Positions 1 to 9,739 of a stretch of DNA of 64,000 nt are shown here, one piece after another; within the stretch, counting starts at the first letter, position 1, and each line of letters begins with the position of its first letter. The stretch spans positions 12,503,022 through 12,567,021 of the forward strand of contig NC_012871.2 of NCBI RefSeq assembly GCF_000003195.3. Direction: 5' to 3'. The position numbers and the translations under genes are program-made. A model generated the notes under the pieces. It saw only the letters and a program-made list of their open reading frames with translations. It had not been told where the DNA came from and made no database searches. The DNA is from Sorghum bicolor. Lineage: Eukaryota > Streptophyta > Magnoliopsida > Poales > Poaceae.

Positions 1-571
1 CGGCGGAGCGGCAAGCCGGCGAGACCAGAGCACGGCCGCAACTACTAGGGGCTGATGGCGGCTATACACGCCTGAGATGAAGCGGTTACTTGCGCTAGGG
101 CAAAAAAAAAAAGATGCGGCGTATCTGTGACTTTGTTTAAATAGGATCAAGGTATAGCTTGCACGCCGTATTCACGGAGTATTCGGGCTCAGCGATTTGT
201 CCCGTAGAAAACATAATCCGGCTCGAGTTCAACCCGCGGCAAGGATGTGGCCACGGCTGCACTACAGGGCCATGCAACAAGCCAAAAGAAACAACCGTGC
301 GTTTTCCCTTGATTCTTTCTAAAACTGAATTTTCAAGGCTATTTTTCAAAATAGTTTTGTGTTCTTTTAGTTCCCAAACAAAACACACATCACAAAAATA
401 ATTATTCTCCAGCATGAATGCGCAAACAAGTTTCTAAACTTATGATGAATTTTTAATTTCCACAAAATTATTTATTTGCTAGATTTAAATGCTCACAAAA
501 ATACTTAAATAAATCAGATTAATTCCTATTAATTGAAATCAAAATTTTGCGTGTTACACTAATACCCCCTT
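1..571 (-). mobile_element. Partial LTR and polypurine tract of a minus-strand Ty3/gypsy (chromovirus-like) retrotransposon
   Basis: Read on the minus strand, an LTR starts at 558 with TGTAACAC and continues to the window edge. Its first 100 or so bases match the start of the better preserved LTR at 56049 (same order of AT-rich words, including the stretch ending in GAGCATTTAA). Bases 559-571, read on the minus strand, are a purine-rich tract directly before the LTR start, as expected for the 3' LTR. No chromodomain or integrase coding is visible beyond the tract, so the internal region is lost or diverged. The GC-rich part (about 1-300) is the distal LTR; short ORFs there are not genes. Confidence 0.7.
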
Positions 572-692
572 AATAGAGTTTACTTGATACTATTTGTTGC
601 ATATATTTGATGTCTTAATTAGCCTAAAGTTTGCAGTTACTAACTAATTGATCTAGTATTTGTGTCCATGTTTAGCTTCATAAGACAAATTA

Positions 693-915
693 GGGGATGT
701 TTGGTTGGTGGTGTTAAAGTTCAATAGGTACTGTAGCATTTTCGTTTAATTTGTGTTCAATTATGGACTAATTAGGCTTAAAAGATTCGTCTTGCAAAAT
801 ACTTTTTAGTTGTGTTTTTAGTTTCATAAATAGTCTATATTTGGTACTCCATGCATGTGTCTAAATATTTGATATGACAAGAGTTAAACTTTAACAGATG
901 CAACCAAATACAGCC
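693..915. mobile_element. Tourist-like MITE (PIF/Harbinger type)
   Basis: A 223-bp non-coding element. It begins GGGGATGTTTGGTTG and ends CAACCAAATACAGCC, imperfect inverted ends, and is flanked by TTA at 690-692 and 916-918, the usual Tourist target duplication. The interior resembles the widespread grass MITE with a ...TTAGGCTTAAAAGATTCGTC... core. Confidence 0.7.
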
Positions 916-918
916 TTA

Positions 919-1874
919 GCCCCTCCTAAAAGTTGTTGCTAGCTCCGCTAGTGAAGGTAATTTATAATTTCTTGAGTGTTATTAAAAACCGTTGAGGTAA
1001 CTCATAACTACCAAACACTATAGTCGGTAGCTTAGAATGCTGATCCAAACATAAGGTGATAGATACATAATGTTGACCAGGAACTAAGAGCAGTGAACTT
1101 TAGTTGAAAATGAGGTTTTAGATACATGTCGATCATCACTCCACTGCAACTGATTGAGCCAAAAGCACAAATTTTGTTAGTTCTATCTTCGTGCACTATA
1201 AATAGGAGAGGTTATGAGTTATGATGTTTAGAGAGACCAAGAAAATTATATACACATGTAAGGTCACCAAGTTTCAACCTTTCTATCTCAATGCAAAATA
1301 ACATTCACATAGTTGTGTTTATAAACATTTTTAGGTGCTACGACATCCATAAAAAGATAAAAGTAGTTCACATAAAAAAAGAAAAATATAGAGGTGAACT
1401 TAATTGTAGCCGCAAAAGTATTCTTGCTAAAAAGTATGGAGGACAAAAGGTAAAGCCAATAGCCACCTCCGTCAGATTATGCTAGAAAACCAATATTTTA
1501 GTGTAACTAAAACGAATGATATACATAAAACTAAGTGTAAAAATGCAAGCTCCAATAATATAAATGAACTTTGCCTATGTTCTAACCCACCAAAACCCAT
1601 CATGGCAGCAATGTCAGGATAGACATCCTCAGGACTATCTATTTATAAACAATCTACAAAAATGTGAATGTCACACACTCATGATTTAACATAGATCTAG
1701 CTGGCCTAGGTTTCACACATCATGTAAAGTCATTTCATTGTCCTGTAGGAATATAAGTTTGGCCCTGAGAAGGCTAGCACTTTGAACACATATGTTGTAA
1801 TGAAGTCTGGATTCAAAAAAGTGGACAAAGGTGGAAAAAGCGCTCCTATTCTCAGTAGGAGAGCACAAACCTAC
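919..1874. other. AT-rich intergenic DNA, nothing recognised
   Basis: About 950 bp with no ORF above 64 codons that looks like protein, no terminal repeats with a target duplication, and no RNA gene signature. It is probably old decayed repeat. Confidence 0.5.
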
Positions 1875-1882
1875 CTTGTATG

Positions 1883-2173
1883 CAGGGACGAAGCCAGAAA
1901 AAAAGTTAGGGGGACTGAACAAAAGTGCTACATCGACTTAGCTCTACTATAACCCTTCAAAATAGGAAAAATATAATAGTTTCAAGTAGTTTTATATTTA
2001 AAACATCAATCAAGAATGGAATTGACAAAATATATCATAAAAAAGAAAGATCTCAGCCCACCCTACCTTATACATTTGTGTTTAAAATTGGAAGAAAAAC
2101 AGTTGAAACTCCACTAGCCCAGTAGTGATAGGGGGGTGGAGCCCCCCTAGCCCCACTGCTGGATCCGTGCATG
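1883..2173. mobile_element. hAT-type MITE, 291 bp
   Basis: The ends are imperfect inverted repeats: CAGGGACGAAGCCAG at the left, and CATGCACGGATCCAG when the right end is read in reverse. A perfect 8-bp direct repeat, CTTGTATG, flanks it (1875-1882 and 2174-2181), the target length of hAT transposons. It has no transposase coding, so it is non-autonomous. Confidence 0.75.
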
Positions 2174-2181
2174 CTTGTATG

Positions 2182-3276
2182 TATTTCACTCGTTTCTACC
2201 TCACACTCTTATATTTACACGCTTTCAACCTTGCTAATTTTATTTTTATATGGTTACAGCCTTGCTAATTTCATACATATTTTGCTCTGGTATTTTTTAG
2301 GATGAATATAGTGCAAGAACACAACTTTATAAAAATTCAAAAGAATTAGATATACAAGCATTGTACTAAATGGAATGGTACTAAATGAAATGAAGAAAAG
2401 CCCATGGCCGCGTGCCAATAGCAGCAACTGCTAAATCCAATCGTTTTCGCTCAAGCAAGACAACTGCTTATCAAGGTGTAGTACATGAAATGACCAAATG
2501 AAAGAGAGGAATGATGCATTGAATGAAGCAAATACGAATTTGAATGAGAATAATGAGATTCTCGTTGAGGAAAGTAGTGTTTATCGTGAGATGATGCTAG
2601 TCATGCCCTCCCCATCTCCATGTTATAACTTAGTAAATCTATATGCATTGATCTGATATTTTTGGACATTAAATTTTAGACACTTTTTGAGGATCTTAAC
2701 AAGTCTCCACCTGCTGATTTGATGAACCATCTAGCAAATATCAATGCCCATCGTCATCAGGTAAATTATTTTGCAACTTTTGAAAGGGTTACAGAGAATC
2801 GGTTGACCAGTTCTTGTAGTGAGGTGTGATCTCATTGTCCCTTCTCTTGTGTGTAGATGCACATGCTGGTTTATTAATTAATAAGGTACTGCACCATGGC
2901 TGCTCTTCCCTAGAAGTGCAAAGGTTAACCGACATTCATGTACTTATATATGCCTCACTTGTCCTCACCGGTTCGACCTTGTAATTTCTATACATATATA
3001 TCTTCCCCTAATCCATTTTTTTACTGCAAAAGGGATTTCATTTGGAATGGATTTACAACCATCCAACAGTTGTTCCCCCAAAACCTCATGCACCATGTTA
3101 AACAATGGGAGATCATTAACTGAAGTGGCGTCCCTGGTAATAATGACCAAGCAAATATGTTTACCCACCCAGAAGAAATGTGATTATTATATAGAGTTCA
3201 TAACTTAATTCCAATTACCAGTACAAAGATCAGAAGTAAATATTGAATTTATAGTTCCATATTATTCGCATCACAA
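2182..3276. other. Intergenic DNA downstream of the F-box gene
   Basis: About 1.1 kb between the hAT MITE and the F-box stop codon. Apart from the weak exon-like remnants at 2498-2760, nothing coding is seen. It must hold the F-box 3' UTR and polyadenylation site, which I cannot place from sequence alone. Confidence 0.45.
2498..2760 (+). pseudogene. Exon-like coding remnants of unknown origin
   Basis: From 2498 a short open frame is rich in Asn, Glu and Leu and looks like a coiled-coil segment, ending near 2595. A second exon-like piece at about 2690-2759 reads as a hydrophilic helix-like peptide with NHLANINAHRHQ at its end, followed by a GT donor-like site at 2760. Similar short helical exons occur in transposon-associated genes, and a CTTGTAGTG motif resembling a CACTA terminus lies just downstream near 2813-2821. 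No family can be assigned. It may be a decayed transposon gene fragment or chance. Confidence 0.25.
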
Positions 3277-6200
3277 CTAAACCAACCAACAGTAGTCCTG
3301 ATGTTGAAAACAGATCCTTGCTGCTGGTGATACTCTTTCAAATTCTTTGAGCATTCTTGCTGCATTTAAAGCAGAATTCCTATGTCCTTTGAACTTTTCC
3401 ACTGAGGCCATTTGTAGATTTCTTGCATAGAGGAGAACATGTTTGATAAAGTGCATGTCATTTGGAGAGCATGAGATACTTTTCATTTGTAGACGTTCCA
3501 GATTTTTCACCAAACTGCAATTCGGCAATGTCCTGAGAAAGTCTTCAGCAAATGCATCCACTTCCTTATTGGTTTCATGTCGAGAATTGTCCTGTACGCA
3601 AAAAGTTTTAAAGGGACAACATATCAGTATATTTTTATGAACTTTACATACAATATCACTGAGTGGTGATAAGATAGTATGCACACTCTACAAGATATTA
3701 CCATACCGTAATTTCAAGGACCTGAAGGAAGGGAGCTTGATGAAGCAGAGAAATAGTTGATAGCATGGTTGAAGCTTCATAAAAATGTGTATGAAGTTTC
3801 AAAGTCCTTAGATTCACAAATATGCATGAAAGAGCTAGCTGTACAGTAAGTCCATTGACCTGCAGAGAATAAATAGTTTCTTTTAGTTTGTAACACATAT
3901 GCTGCACATTATCAAAGACTATCTGCAGGTATCAGATTCTAAAGCAACGATATATGAGATACAAATATAACAGTACACGCAAAAGAAAAGCTGAGGCATA
4001 ATAGATTTGGTATGGCGCTGCTTGATCAGATGTTCTTGGATTAATTCTTCTATGGACATCATGGACGAAACATGTGTAGCTCAATACACACACAAACTTA
4101 TAAAAGAGGGACCAACAGCTTGAATTGCATGCAATAAATAACTACTGGTAATCATGTCCACAGAATATGCATGTGCTAAAGATTACAATTGTTTTTACCT
4201 TTACTGATTTTTATGGCTTCAGAAAAAATGGTGGTTTCATATTAATATATACTTAGGTCGTCGATTGTGGCACCCATAATAATTGGGAGGAAACTGTGCA
4301 CAGCTCATAATTGTAAGCAAGCTGTAATAACCAACACCAATAACAAATATGAGAGCACTAATTAATCATGTGTACCAACATCAAACGCTGTTGTAGGAAA
4401 TTTTAGTCAGCACACAGGTTTGGTCTATATCATCTATAATATGAAATATCATAGAACATATACACATAGTACTGGTGTTCATAGGATTGATTGATTGACT
4501 TCAACAATAATCTTATACCATTTACAATGGTGTGCCATCTCATAAATACAGAGATAGGCAAAGCCCCAGACTTATTTTTTTCTGGATTATGTCAAAATAT
4601 AAAGGCATACACACATGTAAAGTCATATGAAACTTCTGTTCAATTAAACTTGCATTTATTACGTGGATAAGCTCTCATCTCTTGGAATATAATAATGTCC
4701 TATATCCAATTATTTAAGTCATATTCTTAGCAGTGACAGGACAATGGATCCATGTCATAACGACGGATAATTCGTCATAACAGAGAAAGAATAGGAGAAG
4801 CAAATAAGGCATAATTCGTTATGGAACCTTGTCATGCCCTAGAATTGCCAAGTTTTTTATTTGAAAATATTTAGAGTCCTGAAATGTTTTTTCATTTAAA
4901 GTCATTTATAGGCTGAAATATTCAATACACAATGATGAAATGCTGATAAAAAATATAGCGCCCTAAATATTTAGAGTCCTGAATATTTTGACCTACAATG
5001 AGTATATGTTGCACATGCTGAAGGCAATGTTTAAAATAGCGAGCTATTAAAAATAGCGGCAACTTTTTTTCAGTGGCTATGCAGCTATAGCGACGCTATG
5101 ATAGATAGTGTTTTTATAAAAAAATATATAAAAAATACGAGTAATTGATAAAAAAGATATGGTAAATATGAATTTCGATGAATAAAAATATGTTTTCATA
5201 AGTCTAGGTAACATTACTAAATACCAATATGACATTACAACATGGTTCATAAAAACTTAATTGTCCAAAATATCAAATTATTTGCAAAAATAAATGATAA
5301 TCTAGTCTAAGATGGAGTTTTAAGAGTTACACTGAAAAGATTTATCGTAGCGGCGCTATAGCACGTAATAGCGAAGAAAATTGTCATAGCAAATGTAACT
5401 TATATAGCGGCGCTATAGCGCATAATAATGGTGAAAATTGTGATAGCGGAAAAATACAAATAGCTTAGCCGCAAAGCTGTCCAGCAGCTATAGCGCCGCT
5501 ATAGCTTGCATTTTTTTTCTTTGTCTGAAGGTCCTTGAACTCTCAAAGACACCTTTTTTGTATTTTTTTTTCTAAAAACTATTATGGGAACGCGATCATA
5601 TTAACACGCTTGTCTTTGTAAATAATATCCAAGAAATTATTTATTAGAGGTTATTGGTTTGTCCATTTCTAAAAATAAGAACACCCGAATATAAGATCTT
5701 CTACTCCTGACAAGGCTGACATTAGTGATATATGCTCGCACCTGAAACGTGGCACAGTCAAAGTTGCCAATCTCAAGATCCCTGACGCTAGAAAGGGCAG
5801 TGAGCATGCTCCCGTAGTCTCTCGGCTCCTGGGCGTTGAGCATGATGTAGGCGTAGTCAAGCTTGGGCAGGTGCCCCAGCATCCAGGAGCCAGCGCCGGC
5901 CATCGTCAGGCGTAGCTCCAGCCACCGGAGGTTGGGCGCCTGGATGATCCACGCGCCAGGGACAGGGAGGCCCCCGCCGGCGCCGACATGGTCGAAGGCG
6001 ATGTTCGCCAGCCGCAGCTTCTGCAGCGTCGGCGCGGCTGCGGAGATCATGGCCTCGAGCCGCTCCCACCCCTTCTCTCCCGAGAACATGACGTAGTCCA
6101 GGTCCAGCGCGGTCAGGCGGCGGAACCCGGCGAAGGCCGGCGGCGGCGGTGGCAGCACGCAGGTGACCAGCTTGATGTGGGCGAGCGCGGCGGCGTCGCA

Positions 6201-6599
6201 GGCGAAGAGCGACGGGAGCGCGGTGGGCACAGGCAGCGCCAGGGACAGCGACCGTGGTCTCTTGCCGGCGTCGGTGCGCACCCAGCCATCGGCGCGGTCG
6301 AACAGGCGCAGCGGGACGCCGCGGACAGGCGCCGCGCAGCGCTCGAGGAAGCCCGCGGCGGACTCCCACTCCCAGTCGCGGACGCGGTCGTCAAGGTCGA
6401 TGTCGAGGCCAGGGACGGACTCCCACTGCCTGCGCCAGGTCTGCGACAGAACCGACGTGCGGACCACCTCGGAGGCCGGGAGGCCAGCGAGGAGCTTGTT
6501 CAGGACGTCGGACGGGAGGTCGTCAAGCTGGCGCACTGCCGGCTTGTTGAGCGCTGGAGCTGGTGGCAGCGGCGGAGAGGAGTCGCCGGTGGGCAGCAT
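3277..6599 (-). CDS. F-box/FBD domain protein (three exons)
   Basis: Predicted exons on the minus strand are 6599-5742, 3859-3707 and 3591-3277, giving 441 residues. All junctions obey GT-AG and every exon is phase 0. The protein has a proline-rich N-terminus, then an F-box at about residues 22-66 (core DDLPSDVLNKLLAGLP, then SQTWRRQW), leucine-rich segments through exon 1 and exon 2 (FVNLRTLKLHT, APFLQVLEI), and a C-terminal FBD-type region in exon 3 (LPNCSLVKNLERLQM, KHVLLYARNLQ). In this plant family the F-box binds SKP1 of an SCF ubiquitin ligase and the LRR/FBD part is thought to recruit substrate; the substrate cannot be told here. Intron 1 is 1.88 kb and contains a 500-bp MITE; intron 2 is 115 bp. 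No stops or frameshifts are seen, and the length fits the family. The start is the first ATG of the exon 1 frame, followed at once by a typical low-complexity leader. It looks functional, but expression is unknown. Confidence 0.85.
5025..5524. mobile_element. MULE-like MITE in intron 1 of the F-box gene
   Basis: A 500-bp AT-rich element whose outer parts are packed with copies of ATAGCG/GCTATAGC in both orientations. The left end CAATGTTTAAAATAGCG matches the right end of the element at 29820-30303 read in reverse (CAGTGTTTTAAATAGCG), so the two belong to one family. CTGAAGG flanks both sides (5018-5024 and 5525-5531), a probable target duplication with diverged edges. It is non-coding and spliced out with the intron. 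Confidence 0.6.
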
Positions 6600-7149
6600 C
6601 TTGTTTTGGGTTTTGGCTGGAGAGTGTGTGAATTCTCGCTCGCCGTCTCCGATTGGGGAACGAATAGGGGCCGGGGGGGAGCACTTGAGAGGCAGCTCGA
6701 CGGGCTGATGTGATGACCTAAAGCTTCCAGTTTTACCAAGCTAGCAGCAATTAATGGTGATAGTATAGTGCCAAATTTGCCAGCAAAACTCACAACGGCA
6801 AACTGTCAGTTACACCTCGGCTACCTGTTTTATTTGAATTCTTTTAGTAGGAAGTATTTCTGTAGCCTGTACGAGAGTTTTCTGGCGCTTTTTCTCCGGC
6901 GCGCCGCGCTTTTACATGTTGCTGATGTTCGAGCTGGGTGTGAAATGGAGTATGCCCCAAGTAGAAGAATGTGTTATCTTGATTTGCTGTAGTATGTATA
7001 TGTAGTAGCACTGGCGGCAGAGCTTCTCAAATGCCAAATTACTAATAGTGTGTCCATTATAGGTGAATACTTCTTTTTTAAAAAAATGGCAACTCCAGAT
7101 TACGTTTCAAATTAATATGTTATTTTAGCATGTATCTAGACATAGTATA
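6600..7149. promoter_or_regulatory. Upstream region of the F-box gene
   Basis: About 550 bp between the F-box ATG and a Stowaway element must carry the 5' UTR and core promoter. The first 120 bp upstream are GC-rich like exon 1 and the rest is AT-rich. I cannot point to a convincing TATA box. GC-rich ORFs on the opposite strand here are shadows of exon 1. Confidence 0.4.
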
Positions 7150-7151
7150 TA

Positions 7152-7406
7152 CTCCCTTCGTACTTAAAAAATCGTTTTGGATAAAATTTAGGTCAAACAT
7201 TGCGAATATAAATTATGAATAATTTTTAAGTTGTTAAGTTTGGAAATGTGAAAACTATATGAATAGATTTGTCTTGAAAAATACTTTCATAAAAATATAC
7301 ATATATCACTTTTTGATAAATACTTTTATAAAAATAAGGAGTCAAAGTTAAGCTTTGGAGACCGTGTTGTTGTCCTAAACGACTATCTTTATGGGTATGA
7401 AGTGAG
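7152..7406. mobile_element. Stowaway MITE (Tc1/mariner type)
   Basis: A 255-bp AT-rich element. The left end CTCCCTTCGTACTTAAAAAA and the right end, in reverse CTCACTTCATACCCATAAAG, are degenerate Stowaway termini. TA dinucleotides (7150-7151 and 7407-7408) are the expected target duplication. Confidence 0.7.
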
Positions 7407-7408
7407 TA

Positions 7409-7692
7409 TCTAGGTACATAATAAACTATGTATCTAAAAATTTGAAAATGATGTCTTCTGATTTAGAATGGAGGGCGTATAAGATAGTGCCACGGTGATT
7501 TGTCAGTAAAGATGAGCATGCAGCCCGATCGCCTAACATGAGGCCCGATTCTTGGCCCAGCCAAGAATGACCTAGCCCGGTTTGCTCCGTGCCCGTGCCA
7601 GCTCGACCCGGGGCACCAAGCCATGCTTGGGCCACTGCTCAGGGCCCGCCGGGCAGCATGGTAAGGCCTAAAAATTACAAACAGGCCTGATG
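7409..7692. other. GC-rich repeat-like intergenic DNA
   Basis: Between the Stowaway element and the CACTA end there is a stretch rich in GGCCC/GGGCC words (about 7520-7690) with no credible reading frame on either strand. Confidence 0.4.
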
Positions 7693-7901
7693 CACTACAC
7701 CACAACACTTTTTTAGGGTCAGACATCTGACGGTAAATGTTTTTTTAACCGTTGGAGGATCTGACGGTAAAGAAAATCGAGAGACGATCTGACGCTGAAG
7801 TCATATATAGCGAGTTGTTATCTGACGCTATAATTATTGATCTATAGGGTTAGCCGATCTGACGCTGAAATTGGATACAGCGTTGGCCTGTCCGACGCTA
7901 A
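7693..7901. repeat. CACTA left terminal and subterminal repeats
   Basis: After the CACTA terminus, the word TCTGACG(G/C)T followed by A/G-rich bases recurs six times at roughly 30-bp spacing (near 7728, 7758, 7787, 7820, 7857 and, as TCCGACGCT, 7889). In En/Spm elements such subterminal repeats are binding sites of the second transposon protein. Confidence 0.75.
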
Positions 7902-9739
7902 AGAAAATGGGCACCAGGTAAGAAAACCTAGATATATTTGCCTCCCCAAATTCCATCCAGCCGCCGCCCACACTCCGCCTCCACGCGCCATCTCCCAAAT
8001 CTCCCCGCGCCGCACTCTTCGTCCTTCCAAATCTCGCGCCGCCGGCCAGCTAGCGTCTCCACGCCGCCCGGCTCCATGACCTCCGCACCCTCGCTCTGCT
8101 GCTGTGCCGCCTGGAACATGGCCGTCCCCGCCTAACTGTCCTCGCTGGAGCCTCGCCGACCCCCTACTCCCACCTGCGCCACCCACCGCCTGCAATCTGA
8201 CTGCGCCACCAACTGAAGCCAGCGTCGGGCGGCGTTACTGGCTTCTGTGATGTGCGCTCGAGGCCGGTAAGTTACCTGCTCCCCGCAGCACAGCCCCTAC
8301 GGACGGGATTCGCACCGGTCGGAGCTGCCTCTAACCCTTTCCTCTGTGCGTCGGAGTGCAGAACTTCAAATCCTACCCGCCGCCGCCTGGAGCAAGCCAC
8401 GGTGGAGCACATGGCCCTGTAGACGACGTTGCCGTGGAGCACGCGACGGTGGAGGACGCACCCCCAGGCCCCAAAGTTGACCGTGCTGCCACATTGCTGG
8501 TTCTTTTCCTGGTAAGCCAGCCGAATCCCAGAGGTTTCAGTGGCCGAGCAGGCAGGAAATAAACACGGCCATTCTGCAAGGTTTCAGTGGCCGAGCAGGC
8601 AGGAAATAAACACGGCCATTCAGTGGCCGAGAGGACAGCTCTGCCTCAGTCTACCTTGCTGTTGATTTCTGAAGCTAGGATATTTATCTTGCTTCCTGAT
8701 TGAAACACGGCCATTCAGTAGTCTCTAGTACTGTACTAATTTAAGGCGTCTCAGTCCATGAGAAGGGACCATAAAAATGTCTTTGTTGATAGTGCTATAA
8801 CAATTACTAACTTTATTGGAGAACTGATGTAATCAAGGAAGCTTGTTTAACAATAGAACGTGTATCATCAAGGTCACCAACCATAGCCACAAGCATGCCG
8901 AAAATTCATCCATTTGTTGCAGACCAAAAGAAAAGAAATTTGTGGCCTTATATTTCCTGGCAAACCACATTGCTGGTTCTTTTCCTGGTAATTGGCAAGT
9001 GCCGCAAAAGAAATAGTATTTTTCATAAGCATCTCAATTTGTGAATTAGACCATTTTTCCATTCTTGAGTAGGCTGTAAGCGGTTGTAGAGCATGCCAAT
9101 TTGATGGGATTGTGCTCTTCTTTTATCTTTGCAATTCTAAGGTTAACATATTGAATTTCATGTTTCCTTCTTACTGAAACCATTCTGAAAATAATCAGGG
9201 GTCTATATAATTGGTCTTACTGTTAGCCGGAAATCATTCTGGGAATTCTTTTTTGGCTCCTATATTTGTTTCTTACTGAACAACCATCCCAATAAATCTT
9301 TGTCCCAATTTAACTATTGCATTCTGAATGTGTGTATGTATTGCAGCAATTTGTAGGCTGCATCACACCTGCAGCTTTGTGCATCTTTTTTTTATCTTGC
9401 TACTGTAGCTACTAAAGAAATCAATTTCCATACTTTCTGAACATGCTTACATTTACTTATAGTTGATTACATGCAGCATGTTTAAGTTCAAGAGATCATA
9501 TTACCAAAGTTTGATATATTCAGTTTTTTTAAGAGATTGTTGTTTTCCAGTGTTGCAAGCAGGTATAATTGATATATTCTTTCTGATTTATTTCAGCTCC
9601 CTAGGTTAAAGTATTGTGGAGTTGGCCCACTAAACCCAACAAAGTTCCAGATCTGCTGCATCAACGCCATCCTGATCTCATTGCTTGCAGCCAACACATT
9701 CAAGTATTGCAGGTATACTCTCAGTCCCCACAAAGGCTC

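Noticed and set aside
2805..2825. CTTGTAGTG as a CACTA right terminus
   Set aside because: No subterminal repeats or target duplication accompany the short motif; chance is likely.
5988..6713. Long plus-strand frames of 181-241 codons over the F-box exon
   Set aside because: Low-complexity Arg/Gly-rich translations antisense to a clear F-box exon; codon bias of GC-rich DNA explains them.
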